32,646 nt of DNA from Flavobacteriaceae bacterium (GTDB taxonomy: Bacteria; Bacteroidota; Bacteroidia; Flavobacteriales; Flavobacteriaceae), in contig JABDMU010000068.1 in assembly GCA_013001285.1 (NCBI GenBank), positions 1 to 32,646 on the forward strand, written 5' to 3'. The first letter of the stretch is position 1. Each line of letters opens with the position of its first letter. Below are positions 9,214 to 16,723 of this stretch, piece after piece. Made by a program: the position numbers and the translations under genes. The notes below the pieces were generated by a model. That model worked only from the letters and a program-made list of their open reading frames with translations. It did not search any database and was not told the DNA's origin.

Positions 9214-9251
9214 TGTTCAATTTTTATGGCGCTAAAATAAGACAATTACTG

Positions 9252-9653
9252 ATGTTTAGAAAAGGAAATAAATTGTATAGCATTTTTACGGGAACATGCC
9301 CAAAATGTCATCAGGAATCGATGTATAGTAATAAGAATCCCTATATCCTTTCGGAAACCCTTAAAATGCACGAGCGATGTTCTCATTGTCAGACCAAGTA
9401 TAAGATCGAACCATCTTTCTTTTATGGTTCAATGTATGTTAGTTATGGCGTAGGTATCGCCTTTGCCGTAGCAGCTTTTGTCATTTCTTATGTCATCTTT
9501 AATGGTGGCAGAAATGTTGCATTCTTATCAATTGTACTCACTTTGATTTTTTTCCTGCCTATTATTTTAAGGCTTTCAAGAAACATATGGATCAATATGT
9601 TCATGCATTACAGTAAGGATCTCGCTGAAAAATCTAAGTCTGAAAACGCCTGA
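9252..9653 (+). CDS. DUF983 family membrane protein
   Basis: From the ATG at 9252 the protein is 133 residues. It begins MFRKGNKLYSIFTGTCPKC, the normal start of DUF983 proteins. A zinc-ribbon-like pair of motifs (CPKC and CSHC, about 15-18 and 43-46) precedes two membrane helices (about 60-82 and 88-108). An in-frame GTG at 9213 would add 13 residues but coincides with a promoter-like box, so I prefer 9252. The function of DUF983 is unknown; in other bacteria members often lie near cytochrome oxidase genes, which is not the case here. Its last 20 bases overlap the convergent oxidoreductase gene. Confidence 0.87.
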   Translation: MFRKGNKLYSIFTGTCPKCHQESMYSNKNPYILSETLKMHERCSHCQTKYKIEPSFFYGSMYVSYGVGIAFAVAAFVISYVIFNGGRNVAFLSIVLTLIFFLPIILRLSRNIWINMFMHYSKDLAEKSKSENA

Positions 9654-10677
9654 TATCCAGTTCTGGATCGAGTACAGTACCCCTCTCAATATATTCAAAT
9701 AATGCAGTGGCAACATAAGGACCAATCATCACGCCTCGTGTGCCAAGGCCATTCAATACATACATATGTTTATGAGTACCATGTTGTCCAACCAAGGGTC
9801 TTCTGTCTCTCACTGTTGGTCGAATTCCTGCAACATGATCAACTATTGTATACTTGCACTTAAGTACTTTATTTAATTTAGTAACGAGTTCATCTTTCCC
9901 AGCTTCGCTTGGTACATTGGTTTTATCGTTTCGTTCGTAGGTGGCTCCAATGCGATAAATATCGTTTCCGAGAGGAATGACAAAAACACTGCTTTTTATA
10001 ACGACATCCAATTGAAGTTCTGGAGCGTGAATGGTGATCAATTCGCCTTTTGTGCCATTTAAAGGAAGGTCGTTAAAAAACGGATTTGAATTTAATCCGA
10101 AGCCTTCGGCAAAAATTATGTAATCTGCCTTTATATTTTTATATGCAATACCATCTTGATGTGTTTCTAAGGCAGCATGTTTAAAAGATGCTTTTATAAT
10201 AGCATTGTTAGATTCAAGATATTTTCTAAAGTTAGTGATAAGTAAAGCCGTATCAATGCGCCCAGCTTGTAACACTTTGCCATATCCAAATGTGTCGTTT
10301 ATTCCATCAAAGCTTGAACCTATAATATTTGGATCTAAAAATCCGTGTAGTTTTAAATTATCACAGGCTAAGAACCAATTGTTCTGCTCCTCAATGGAAG
10401 AAAACAGTCGTCTTAATTCAATTTTATGATCCAGTTTTACATTTAGGAGTTCCTCCAGTCCCTGATAAAACGGCCTGAGTACATCCAGTTGCTCTTGTGC
10501 CTTCCACACTGCGCTAAAGCGTTTTAGTATCACGGGATTATAAATTCCTCCAGCCACAGAAGATGAACGTTGTGAGTTATCCTCAATAACAACATAAGAT
10601 TTATTTGCACGCCGTAATACCTCGGCAAAGGAAATGCCGGCTAAGCCGCAACCAACGATAATGTAATTGACTTTCAT
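9634..10677 (-). CDS. FAD-dependent oxidoreductase (DAO family)
   Basis: This 347-residue protein opens with a Rossmann FAD-binding motif (VGCGLAG, residues 8-14) preceded by hydrophobic strand residues and followed by an acidic end of strand two (YVVIED). The C terminus carries the usual DAO fold signature GIRPTVRDRRPLVG...NGLGTRGVMIGP, where the flavin is contacted. DAO-family enzymes oxidise amines or amino acids such as glycine, D-amino acids or sarcosine, or act in tRNA modification (MnmC C-domain). No MnmC methyltransferase domain is fused here. No signal peptide is seen, so it is probably cytoplasmic. The substrate cannot be assigned. It runs convergently into the DUF983 gene with a 20-base overlap. 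Confidence 0.9.
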   Translation of the reverse strand: MKVNYIIVGCGLAGISFAEVLRRANKSYVVIEDNSQRSSSVAGGIYNPVILKRFSAVWKAQEQLDVLRPFYQGLEELLNVKLDHKIELRRLFSSIEEQNNWFLACDNLKLHGFLDPNIIGSSFDGINDTFGYGKVLQAGRIDTALLITNFRKYLESNNAIIKASFKHAALETHQDGIAYKNIKADYIIFAEGFGLNSNPFFNDLPLNGTKGELITIHAPELQLDVVIKSSVFVIPLGNDIYRIGATYERNDKTNVPSEAGKDELVTKLNKVLKCKYTIVDHVAGIRPTVRDRRPLVGQHGTHKHMYVLNGLGTRGVMIGPYVATALFEYIERGTVLDPELDIRRFQT

Positions 10678-10718
10678 TTAAGGGCTAAGATACTGGTTTG
10701 TGCTTAATATTAACTAAA

Positions 10719-10750
10719 GCAAAAACGCTCACCAGTATTTTTGGTGAGCG
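10719..10750 (-). terminator. terminator downstream of gldN
   Basis: An 8-bp perfect stem (CGCTCACC at 10726-10733 with GGTGAGCG at 10743-10750) is followed on the minus strand by TTTTTGCTTT. It lies 27 bases after the gldN stop and ends the gld transcript before the oxidoreductase gene. Confidence 0.8.
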
Positions 10751-10776
10751 CTTTATTTATGTATGGTCGTTACAAA

Positions 10777-11667
10777 TTAGTAACTCCACATATCTTGTTC
10801 AAAGTCTCGAATTTTTTCTTTGACTCTGTTTGATTCTAATAATTGCATGAGAGCATTATCAGAAATGTATTCAGTAATTGTTCTGTCTCCTTGTACGTTT
10901 TCTTCTCTGAACGTATAGCCATTGAAACGTCTTGCATTCAATAAATGATCAAATGTTAATGGCACAGCACTATTTTTATTATTGAACGCCTTTGCTTCAT
11001 GAAGCACTTCACGCGCATCTGGGAAGAATACCCAAAATAAAGGCACGAGATCCACCTCGTCACTATCGATGAAGTTAACATCTGGAGCAACAGGAGCTAT
11101 CCCAAGCATTCGATATTTCAATTCGCCATGACGCTTATCGAAGTACCATAGACCTTTAATGTGATATTCAACAATATCAGCTGCAGTAATATCTCTTCTA
11201 TTGATATATTCAGCAGATAAAGCTTCACCGGCGTTTAATTGCTCGATACCTAATTCAGTGGTATCAACCAAAGTTAAGGCGGCTTGAATATCTTTTAAGG
11301 TACGTTTTGTTGTAAAATAAGAGTCGTCATAAATATTCGCGATTTTTCCGTTTTTCACATTGGACATCAAGACGTCAAATAAAGAGCGTCTGTTTTTGCC
11401 AATATTATTGGTATCGATAGGATAGTACATTGGAAAATTAACGCGCTCATCAAGCACTACTTTTTCCCATGTCATTCTTGAATATAAAATGTCTCTATCA
11501 TCAACATAACCATAATCTAATGGTTTATCGTTATCTAAAAGTTTTTGCGCATCAGTTTTCACACCAATATCTTCAGGTGTCTTAGCGTTAAGGATATTTG
11601 CTTGTGCAAATGCTCCAGTGCTTACAAACGCACATAAAACGATTACTATTACATTTTTTAAATTCAT
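10777..11667 (-). CDS. gldN: GldN, periplasmic ring component of type IX secretion/gliding machinery
   Basis: This 296-residue protein has a Sec signal peptide (MNLKNVIVIVLCAFVSTGAFAQ). The body carries recognisable GldN/PorN sequence: DDRDILYSRMTWEKVVLDERVNFPMYYP, SLFDVLMSNVKNGKI, a central EYHIKGLWYFDKRHGE and a conserved DLVPLFWVFFPDARE. GldN associates with lipoprotein GldK to form the large periplasmic ring under the outer membrane, which contacts the GldM shaft. It is the last gene of the gld run, 44 bases after gldM, and is followed by a strong terminator. The length matches the family. Confidence 0.96.
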   Translation of the reverse strand: MNLKNVIVIVLCAFVSTGAFAQANILNAKTPEDIGVKTDAQKLLDNDKPLDYGYVDDRDILYSRMTWEKVVLDERVNFPMYYPIDTNNIGKNRRSLFDVLMSNVKNGKIANIYDDSYFTTKRTLKDIQAALTLVDTTELGIEQLNAGEALSAEYINRRDITAADIVEYHIKGLWYFDKRHGELKYRMLGIAPVAPDVNFIDSDEVDLVPLFWVFFPDAREVLHEAKAFNNKNSAVPLTFDHLLNARRFNGYTFREENVQGDRTITEYISDNALMQLLESNRVKEKIRDFEQDMWSY

Positions 11668-11711
11668 CTTACTTTTACTTTATTGTTTGGGACAGTTATT
11701 TAACTATCAAA

Positions 11712-13268
11712 TTAATTCGTAAGTTCTATAATAATTGGCGACACTTTCTTCAATCTGTAACTAGAGTTGCCTGCTATTTTAGCTTGTATATCAAATATTT
11801 GAACACTAGAACCACGTTTTGCTTTACGCAAGGCGGCCTGAGCTCTACTATTTAACTTACTACCACTTACATTTATTGTTGGTTGTCCTGGAACTTTAAA
11901 TTTAAATCCAGAAACGTTCAGCTTTAAGTCGAAATCAAAGTCATCTAATTTAGCACCAATGGTTGAGATCTCAAGGCTATTACGTTGCATTTTAATAGCT
12001 CCATCTTCACCTCTTACTGTACCAGTTGGTTTAGGGATATCTTTAATTCTGAACTTCGCAGCATCACTTACCTTAGTTCCGTCTGGTAAAGTACCCGTAA
12101 CATTTATAGTTACTTCTCTACCTTTAACTGTAGTTACATTCATCAAGTATTTTCCAACACCATTTGATTTTCTTAATCCACTTGCGCTTGCAGATACATT
12201 ATTATCTGAAACACCTGCGAAAGAAATGGTCATTGGGTTATCAACGCCACGGTATACTACGTTCATTTTATCAGCAGAAATCGTTGCTGAATTTGGTTTT
12301 GGAACAACTGCATATGTACTTTTTACAGGAATTACAATGACAGAGTCACCTTCTTTAAATTGGAATTCTCCATTGATCTCTCTTTCACCAACTGCTCCAG
12401 CTGGGAAATCAAGAAGGGTTTGACCTGCTTGCATTTGATCTGCAGGAATCTCTTGACCATTGATAATTACTTTATCAGCACTTAACGTGTTATCTTTTTT
12501 ACCAAGAACGATCTTTCCTTTAAAGTTTTCACCGTTAAAGAAAGCCGTCTTATCTGGAACCACAATGGCTTCGAAGTTTGTTAATGATGCTTCGATCTTA
12601 AGTTTTCCAGCAAGCATTGAAGACAATACTTCTGATTCAGTTGTTTTAATATCGGCTTGTAATTGTGTCATTTTAGTTAAAGAAGCCACTAAAGGAAATC
12701 CTTTATAGTGGTAGTCTAACCATGACAACACGTTGCCGTCTCTATTAGTTACATCATCTGTAGCAAATTTTTTCTGAACGTCTGCAGCAATATCTTGTAG
12801 ATCTGGGTTATCTTTCAATACATTTGATACTCCTGTTCGGAATTTAGCGATATTATCGAGAAATTCTTGTCCTTCAGGTTTTAGCTTATCACCAATAAAA
12901 AATTGCTGATCTAACCAATCTGATTTATCCATGATTTCATAATCTTGAGGATCATCGACAGAGGCTGTCATTTGACCTTTAAGATTGGTGAGGTATGAAT
13001 TAAAATCATTAGCTAAAACAGAGATTTGATCTGCTTGAGCCTTTAAAGGACGGTATTTTGCAGGTTGTTCTTCAACCTTATCTGCTAATCCTTGCATGAA
13101 ATCTGAATTACGCTGCGTTGCAGAGGCATTCGATTCTGTAAGTTTAGCATTCATCAATCCAAATGCAGATAAGACTTCTTTTGACATATTCAACGCTAAC
13201 ATCGCGATGAAGATCAAATACATCAAATTAATCATTTTCTGCCTTGGGGATAAATTTCCTTGTGCCAT
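11712..13268 (-). CDS. gldM: GldM, motor shaft of the type IX secretion system
   Basis: This 518-residue protein has a short cytoplasmic N terminus (MAQGNLSPRQKM), one membrane helix (about 13-33, MINLMYLIFIAMLALNM) and a long periplasmic part made of consecutive domains. These include a helical D1 region (about 40-220) and immunoglobulin-like domains towards the C terminus. In the known complexes a GldM dimer is surrounded by a GldL pentamer and turns proton flow into rotation transmitted to the GldK/N ring. Length and the N-terminal helix match the family closely. It lies 49 bases after gldL and 44 before gldN, in the usual gldKLMN order. Confidence 0.97.
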   Translation of the reverse strand: MAQGNLSPRQKMINLMYLIFIAMLALNMSKEVLSAFGLMNAKLTESNASATQRNSDFMQGLADKVEEQPAKYRPLKAQADQISVLANDFNSYLTNLKGQMTASVDDPQDYEIMDKSDWLDQQFFIGDKLKPEGQEFLDNIAKFRTGVSNVLKDNPDLQDIAADVQKKFATDDVTNRDGNVLSWLDYHYKGFPLVASLTKMTQLQADIKTTESEVLSSMLAGKLKIEASLTNFEAIVVPDKTAFFNGENFKGKIVLGKKDNTLSADKVIINGQEIPADQMQAGQTLLDFPAGAVGEREINGEFQFKEGDSVIVIPVKSTYAVVPKPNSATISADKMNVVYRGVDNPMTISFAGVSDNNVSASASGLRKSNGVGKYLMNVTTVKGREVTINVTGTLPDGTKVSDAAKFRIKDIPKPTGTVRGEDGAIKMQRNSLEISTIGAKLDDFDFDLKLNVSGFKFKVPGQPTINVSGSKLNSRAQAALRKAKRGSSVQIFDIQAKIAGNSSYRLKKVSPIIIELTN

Positions 13269-13317
13269 GTCTAATTAAGTTTTATTCGTTAGTTATAATA
13301 GATTAATTAAAACCTAA

Positions 13318-13959
13318 TTAGTTTTTGTTCATAGCAGAAAGCATACCACCATACACACCATTTAATGATGAAAGGTTAGAAGCTAATGATTGCATTTGTT
13401 CTTTTAACTTGGCGGCATTTTCAATAGCCTCTTCGTTAATTGTAGCTTGACGGTTTACACTATCAAGTTGTACTTTATATAAACTGTTCAGCGATTCCAT
13501 TTGTGCAGCAGCCAAAGATAGCTCTTCGCCATACTTTTTTGTTGCAGCAATTGAATCTACGGTTGGGTTCAAACTTTTTGCAGCACCTTCAAAATTCTTT
13601 ATGCTGTCGCCTAAACTTGCCATAAGTTCGCCGTCAATTTTTGCGTCTTTTAATAAATCATCTAATTTTTTAGAAAGTAAACCTTCAGCATCTTTGGGGG
13701 CTTCTTTTTTACCTTTGTTTTGTCCACCAGCTAATTCTGGGTAAACTAGAGACCAGTCTAAATCATCGTCAACTGGTTCGAATGCAGAAAGTGCAAAGAT
13801 AATTGCTTCGGTTACAAGACCAATGGTTAACATTACGTTACCCGTTAACGGTCCTATTTCAAAGTGAATAATTTTGAACAGAGCTCCAATAATTACAATT
13901 GATGCTCCTAAACCATAAGCCATATTCATGAACTTTTTGCTTGCTTTTGATTGTGCCAT
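13318..13959 (-). CDS. gldL: GldL, inner-membrane motor protein of the type IX secretion system
   Basis: This 213-residue protein has two N-terminal membrane helices (about 13-32 and 38-59) and a long cytoplasmic tail, partly coiled coil. Polar residues expected in the proton path are present: Lys29 and His32 at the end of helix 1, Glu51 inside helix 2 (GLVTEAIIFALSAFEP) and Glu61 just after it. By alignment these glutamates correspond to those shown to matter for the motor in Flavobacterium. GldL pentamers surround the GldM dimer. It sits between gldK and gldM. The start codon follows the first copy of an 18-base direct repeat (see findings). Confidence 0.97.
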   Translation of the reverse strand: MAQSKASKKFMNMAYGLGASIVIIGALFKIIHFEIGPLTGNVMLTIGLVTEAIIFALSAFEPVDDDLDWSLVYPELAGGQNKGKKEAPKDAEGLLSKKLDDLLKDAKIDGELMASLGDSIKNFEGAAKSLNPTVDSIAATKKYGEELSLAAAQMESLNSLYKVQLDSVNRQATINEEAIENAAKLKEQMQSLASNLSSLNGVYGGMLSAMNKN

Positions 13960-14009
13960 AATAATTGTTTTTAGTTAAGTTAAATGTATTTTAATAATTG
14001 TTTTTAGTT
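13959..14009. repeat. 18-bp direct repeat at the gldK/gldL junction
   Basis: TAATAATTGTTTTTAGTT occurs exactly twice, at 13959-13976 and 13992-14009, with a 33-base period. One copy ends at the last base of the gldL start codon and the other spans the gldK stop codon. It looks like a short tandem duplication of the A-rich leader before the gldL start. Confidence 0.9.
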
Positions 14010-15398
14010 CCGGTTCCTTTTCTTTGTGTTGGTTCCATTACCTTTTGCATTACTGGTAATATCTGTTCCCATATAATCTTGTACAGTACGGAATCCAATA
14101 TAACTTCTTGCAGAATCGGCATATTCATAATCTCTTGAACTTACTTGTAAGAAATATGCAACATCTTTCCAAGAACCACCACGTACAACTTTTCGTTCGT
14201 TTTCTTCGTCGTTAACACTTGGATTGAATGTAGCTGTATATTCATATGATGATGGATCGTAAGATGAATGTACCCATTCTGATACGTTTCCAGCCATATT
14301 ATATAAGTTATAATCATTAGGTTCATAAGCATCTGCTTCAACAGTATATAAAGCCTGATCAGCTGCATAATCACCTCTTAATGGTTTAAAGTTGGCCATA
14401 AAACAACCACGGTCGTTTTTAGCATAAGGTCCACCCCAAGGGAATGTTGCACCTTGAAGTCCGCCACGAGCAGCATACTCCCATTCGGCTTCTGATGGTA
14501 GTCTGAAGCTATTTACGAATTGTCTGTTTCTGCTTTTTTGGCTTGCATTTTTATATAAGGTACGCCATTGGCAAAAGGCTTTAGCCTGTTCCCAAGAGAC
14601 ACCAACAACCGGATAATCTCCATAGGCATCATGCCAGAAGTAGTCGTTATGCATTGGTTCGTTATATGAGTAAGAGAAATCTCTGATCCAAACTGTAGTA
14701 TCTGGATATATTTCCACTTCTTCAGTCATTATGACGTCGCTTCTTTTTAGCTCTTTATATTTTGCAGCTGTTTTAAGGTCCATATATTTATATTGGAACT
14801 TGAACTTAGAAACATCCCAAGTTCTTTGACCATTATAAGACTCTTCAATAGGAAGATACATGGTATCCATAACCTCGGCATAATATTCATCAGGATATTC
14901 GTCGGTATCAAAAATAAGATCTACATCATTATTCAATTTTCTACCTTCATAGCCAGTAGGACCCATTCCACTATAATTATCAAGCATATATTTTTCATAA
15001 ACGCTCATACTAGCGGTATCTGCATCTTTAAATGCAAACTCTCCAGTACCACCATCTCCTGGGGCTAATCCCATATCATCAGCTAAGATCGCTAATTTCA
15101 TTCTGATGGTTGAATCTCTTACCCAATTTACAAATTGACGATACTCGGCATTTGTAATTTCAGTTTCATCCATATAAAAGGCTCTTACAGTAACGGTTTT
15201 TGTAGGTGCATCTTGAACACCAGCTAAATCGTCATCTGATTTTCCCATTATAAAGGCACCTCCTGGAACAAGTTCCATTCCATACGGTTTTTCAGGATGC
15301 CATTTTTTTCCTTTAACTCCTACTAATTCTCCTCTGTCACCAGAGCCACAACTTGCGAGTAGAGCTAAAACTGCGGTTAATAAAACAAACTTCTTCAT
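14004..15398 (-). CDS. gldK: GldK, outer-membrane ring lipoprotein of the type IX secretion system
   Basis: From the ATG at 15398 the product is 464 residues. It begins with a lipoprotein signal, MKKFVLLTAVLALLASC, with the lipid-modified Cys at residue 17. The rest is a formylglycine-generating-enzyme-like fold (early MELVPGGAFIMG; later PVVGVSWEQAKAFCQWR, FRLPSEAEWEYAARGG, NMAGNVSEWV and VVRGGSWKD), which in GldK is structural rather than catalytic. An in-frame start at 15488 would add 30 residues and bury the signal peptide, and a promoter-like element lies inside that extension, so I reject it. GldK forms the ring with GldN. An upstream terminator separates it from the arginase-like gene. 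Confidence 0.96.
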   Translation of the reverse strand: MKKFVLLTAVLALLASCGSGDRGELVGVKGKKWHPEKPYGMELVPGGAFIMGKSDDDLAGVQDAPTKTVTVRAFYMDETEITNAEYRQFVNWVRDSTIRMKLAILADDMGLAPGDGGTGEFAFKDADTASMSVYEKYMLDNYSGMGPTGYEGRKLNNDVDLIFDTDEYPDEYYAEVMDTMYLPIEESYNGQRTWDVSKFKFQYKYMDLKTAAKYKELKRSDVIMTEEVEIYPDTTVWIRDFSYSYNEPMHNDYFWHDAYGDYPVVGVSWEQAKAFCQWRTLYKNASQKSRNRQFVNSFRLPSEAEWEYAARGGLQGATFPWGGPYAKNDRGCFMANFKPLRGDYAADQALYTVEADAYEPNDYNLYNMAGNVSEWVHSSYDPSSYEYTATFNPSVNDEENERKVVRGGSWKDVAYFLQVSSRDYEYADSARSYIGFRTVQDYMGTDITSNAKGNGTNTKKRNRN

Positions 15399-15445
15399 AA
15401 ACATAAACTCGAGGTTAATATTCTCACTTATTAATTTTAAGGTGG

Positions 15446-15476
15446 TAAACATATTTATATATTTCCAAAAAAACAA
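15446..15476 (-). promoter_or_regulatory. possible promoter of the gldKLMN run
   Basis: On the minus strand TTG, 20 bases, then TATGTTTA gives 7 of 8 matches to TAnnTTTG at proper spacing, about 48 bases upstream of the preferred gldK start. It is the best candidate in the 155-base gap, but tentative because the region is very AT-rich. Confidence 0.35.
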
Positions 15477-15506
15477 CTTTTTAGTCAAAAAAAACGCATT
15501 TTATCC

Positions 15507-15540
15507 AAAAAAAATGCATTTCATCGATGAAATTGCGGTT
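15507..15540 (-). terminator. likely terminator between the arginase-like gene and gldK
   Basis: A perfect 16-bp palindrome, ATTTCATCGATGAAAT at 15518-15533, is extended by a GC pair on each side with one bulged base. On the minus strand it is followed directly by eight T. This is a GC-poor but well-formed intrinsic terminator just after the stop of the arginase-like gene. It may be leaky, so some readthrough into gldK is possible. Confidence 0.55.
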
Positions 15541-15553
15541 TATCGGTCGCCAA

Positions 15554-16720
15554 TTAGACGCAATTTTTCTTGAAGGCTTTATACCATCTTTCCGGAATTT
15601 TCCCATTTGAAGCATCGATATAATCTTCATGCATGCATGGTAATAACGTATGACGCTTCAATTTATTATCAATATTCGGTAAAAAAGGTATCTCGATCCA
15701 CCAACGGCCTGTTTTATTACTTTTATAAAAGATCAAGGTATCCTCTTCTATAAGTACCGTAAACTTTTGATAGCCGTTATCATCTGAAAAATCATCATCT
15801 TTTACACGACAATTAACACCTTCGATAAAATACCATATTATTTGAGCAATTAACATTGAAGTAGCTTCATCATCTTTGGATGGTTTATATTCATAAATTC
15901 CAAAAGAAGAAACTTTATTGCTTATTCCAGCATAGCGCGAAATAGCGCAAATCTCCTTGCCGTCAAATCCGTTAGGAGAATATTTTTGTTTTGAACTAAC
16001 CTCAGAAGACCTAATACTTCTAAGATCTAAACTCACAATATTTGCATCCCTCAATATAGGTTCTACAAAACTAACATTATTTGCGATTTCTCCAAGCCTA
16101 TATGCCTCAAAATAAAGCTTTTCCATTAAATCTATTTCTTCTTGAGAATTGAAATAAGTTTGATATCCCAAGGTTGAGTAATTGAATAAATTATATGGTT
16201 GCTCCATTATGATCTTCCCTAAAAAACTAGTGTTCTTAATAGGTTTTGCTGAATCGCCGAGATCGAAATTACAATCTACATTCACGATATTCACCATGGG
16301 CATAAGGTCATCATAGCTTCGGTAAGTTGCATAGGTTAGATCCTGGCTTCCACCTATAATAATAGGAATGATGTCATTTTTTAGAAGCTCGTTAACAGTG
16401 GTTGTTACTGCAAAATAAGTATCTGAAACCTGTTCTCCTTGTTTAATATCACCAAGATCGGCCACACCAGATAGCCAATTTCCTGGAAATAATGCATATA
16501 AAGATTTTCTGATCTCATTCAGTTGAAACTCTTCTCCTATATAATTAACATCATTACGATTTTCGAGGACTCCCATAATGACCATCTTAACATCGCCAAG
16601 GTCTGGGAGCCCATTTTGTGTAGAATGTACTTTAATTTTTCTTCCAAGTGCTTGAGTTGGTAATAACTCATTATGTGCTAATACCAGATCTTGAACAGGT
16701 GAGAGAAAACTAAGATTCAT
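15554..16720 (-). CDS. arginase-fold (formimidoylglutamase-like) protein with altered metal site
   Basis: This 388-residue protein aligns with the ureohydrolase family, and relatives in Flavobacteria are usually named formimidoylglutamase. However, the three metal motifs are changed. GGDHS is GGSQD (residues 123-127, His to Gln). DAHxD is DCNFD (149-153, His to Asn). SxDxDxxDP is SLDLRSIRS (230-238, second Asp to Arg). Three of six Mn ligands are therefore missing, so hydrolysis of guanidine-type substrates is doubtful. No signal peptide or membrane helix is seen. It starts 3 bases after the topA stop and is followed by gldK, without hut or arginine-pathway genes. A structural, regulatory or altered catalytic role is inferred, not shown. 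Confidence 0.8.
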   Translation of the reverse strand: MNLSFLSPVQDLVLAHNELLPTQALGRKIKVHSTQNGLPDLGDVKMVIMGVLENRNDVNYIGEEFQLNEIRKSLYALFPGNWLSGVADLGDIKQGEQVSDTYFAVTTTVNELLKNDIIPIIIGGSQDLTYATYRSYDDLMPMVNIVNVDCNFDLGDSAKPIKNTSFLGKIIMEQPYNLFNYSTLGYQTYFNSQEEIDLMEKLYFEAYRLGEIANNVSFVEPILRDANIVSLDLRSIRSSEVSSKQKYSPNGFDGKEICAISRYAGISNKVSSFGIYEYKPSKDDEATSMLIAQIIWYFIEGVNCRVKDDDFSDDNGYQKFTVLIEEDTLIFYKSNKTGRWWIEIPFLPNIDNKLKRHTLLPCMHEDYIDASNGKIPERWYKAFKKNCV

Positions 16721-16723
16721 TAT

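Noticed and set aside
9213-9251. GTG start extending the DUF983 protein by 13 residues
   Set aside because: The GTG is the last base region of a TAnnTTTG promoter box, and family members begin at the equivalent of the ATG at 9252.
15399-15488. Longer GldK reading frame starting 30 residues upstream
   Set aside because: It would bury the clear lipoprotein signal (MKKFVLLTAVLALLASC) inside the protein, and the added residues overlap the likely promoter; the ATG at 15398 fits GldK.
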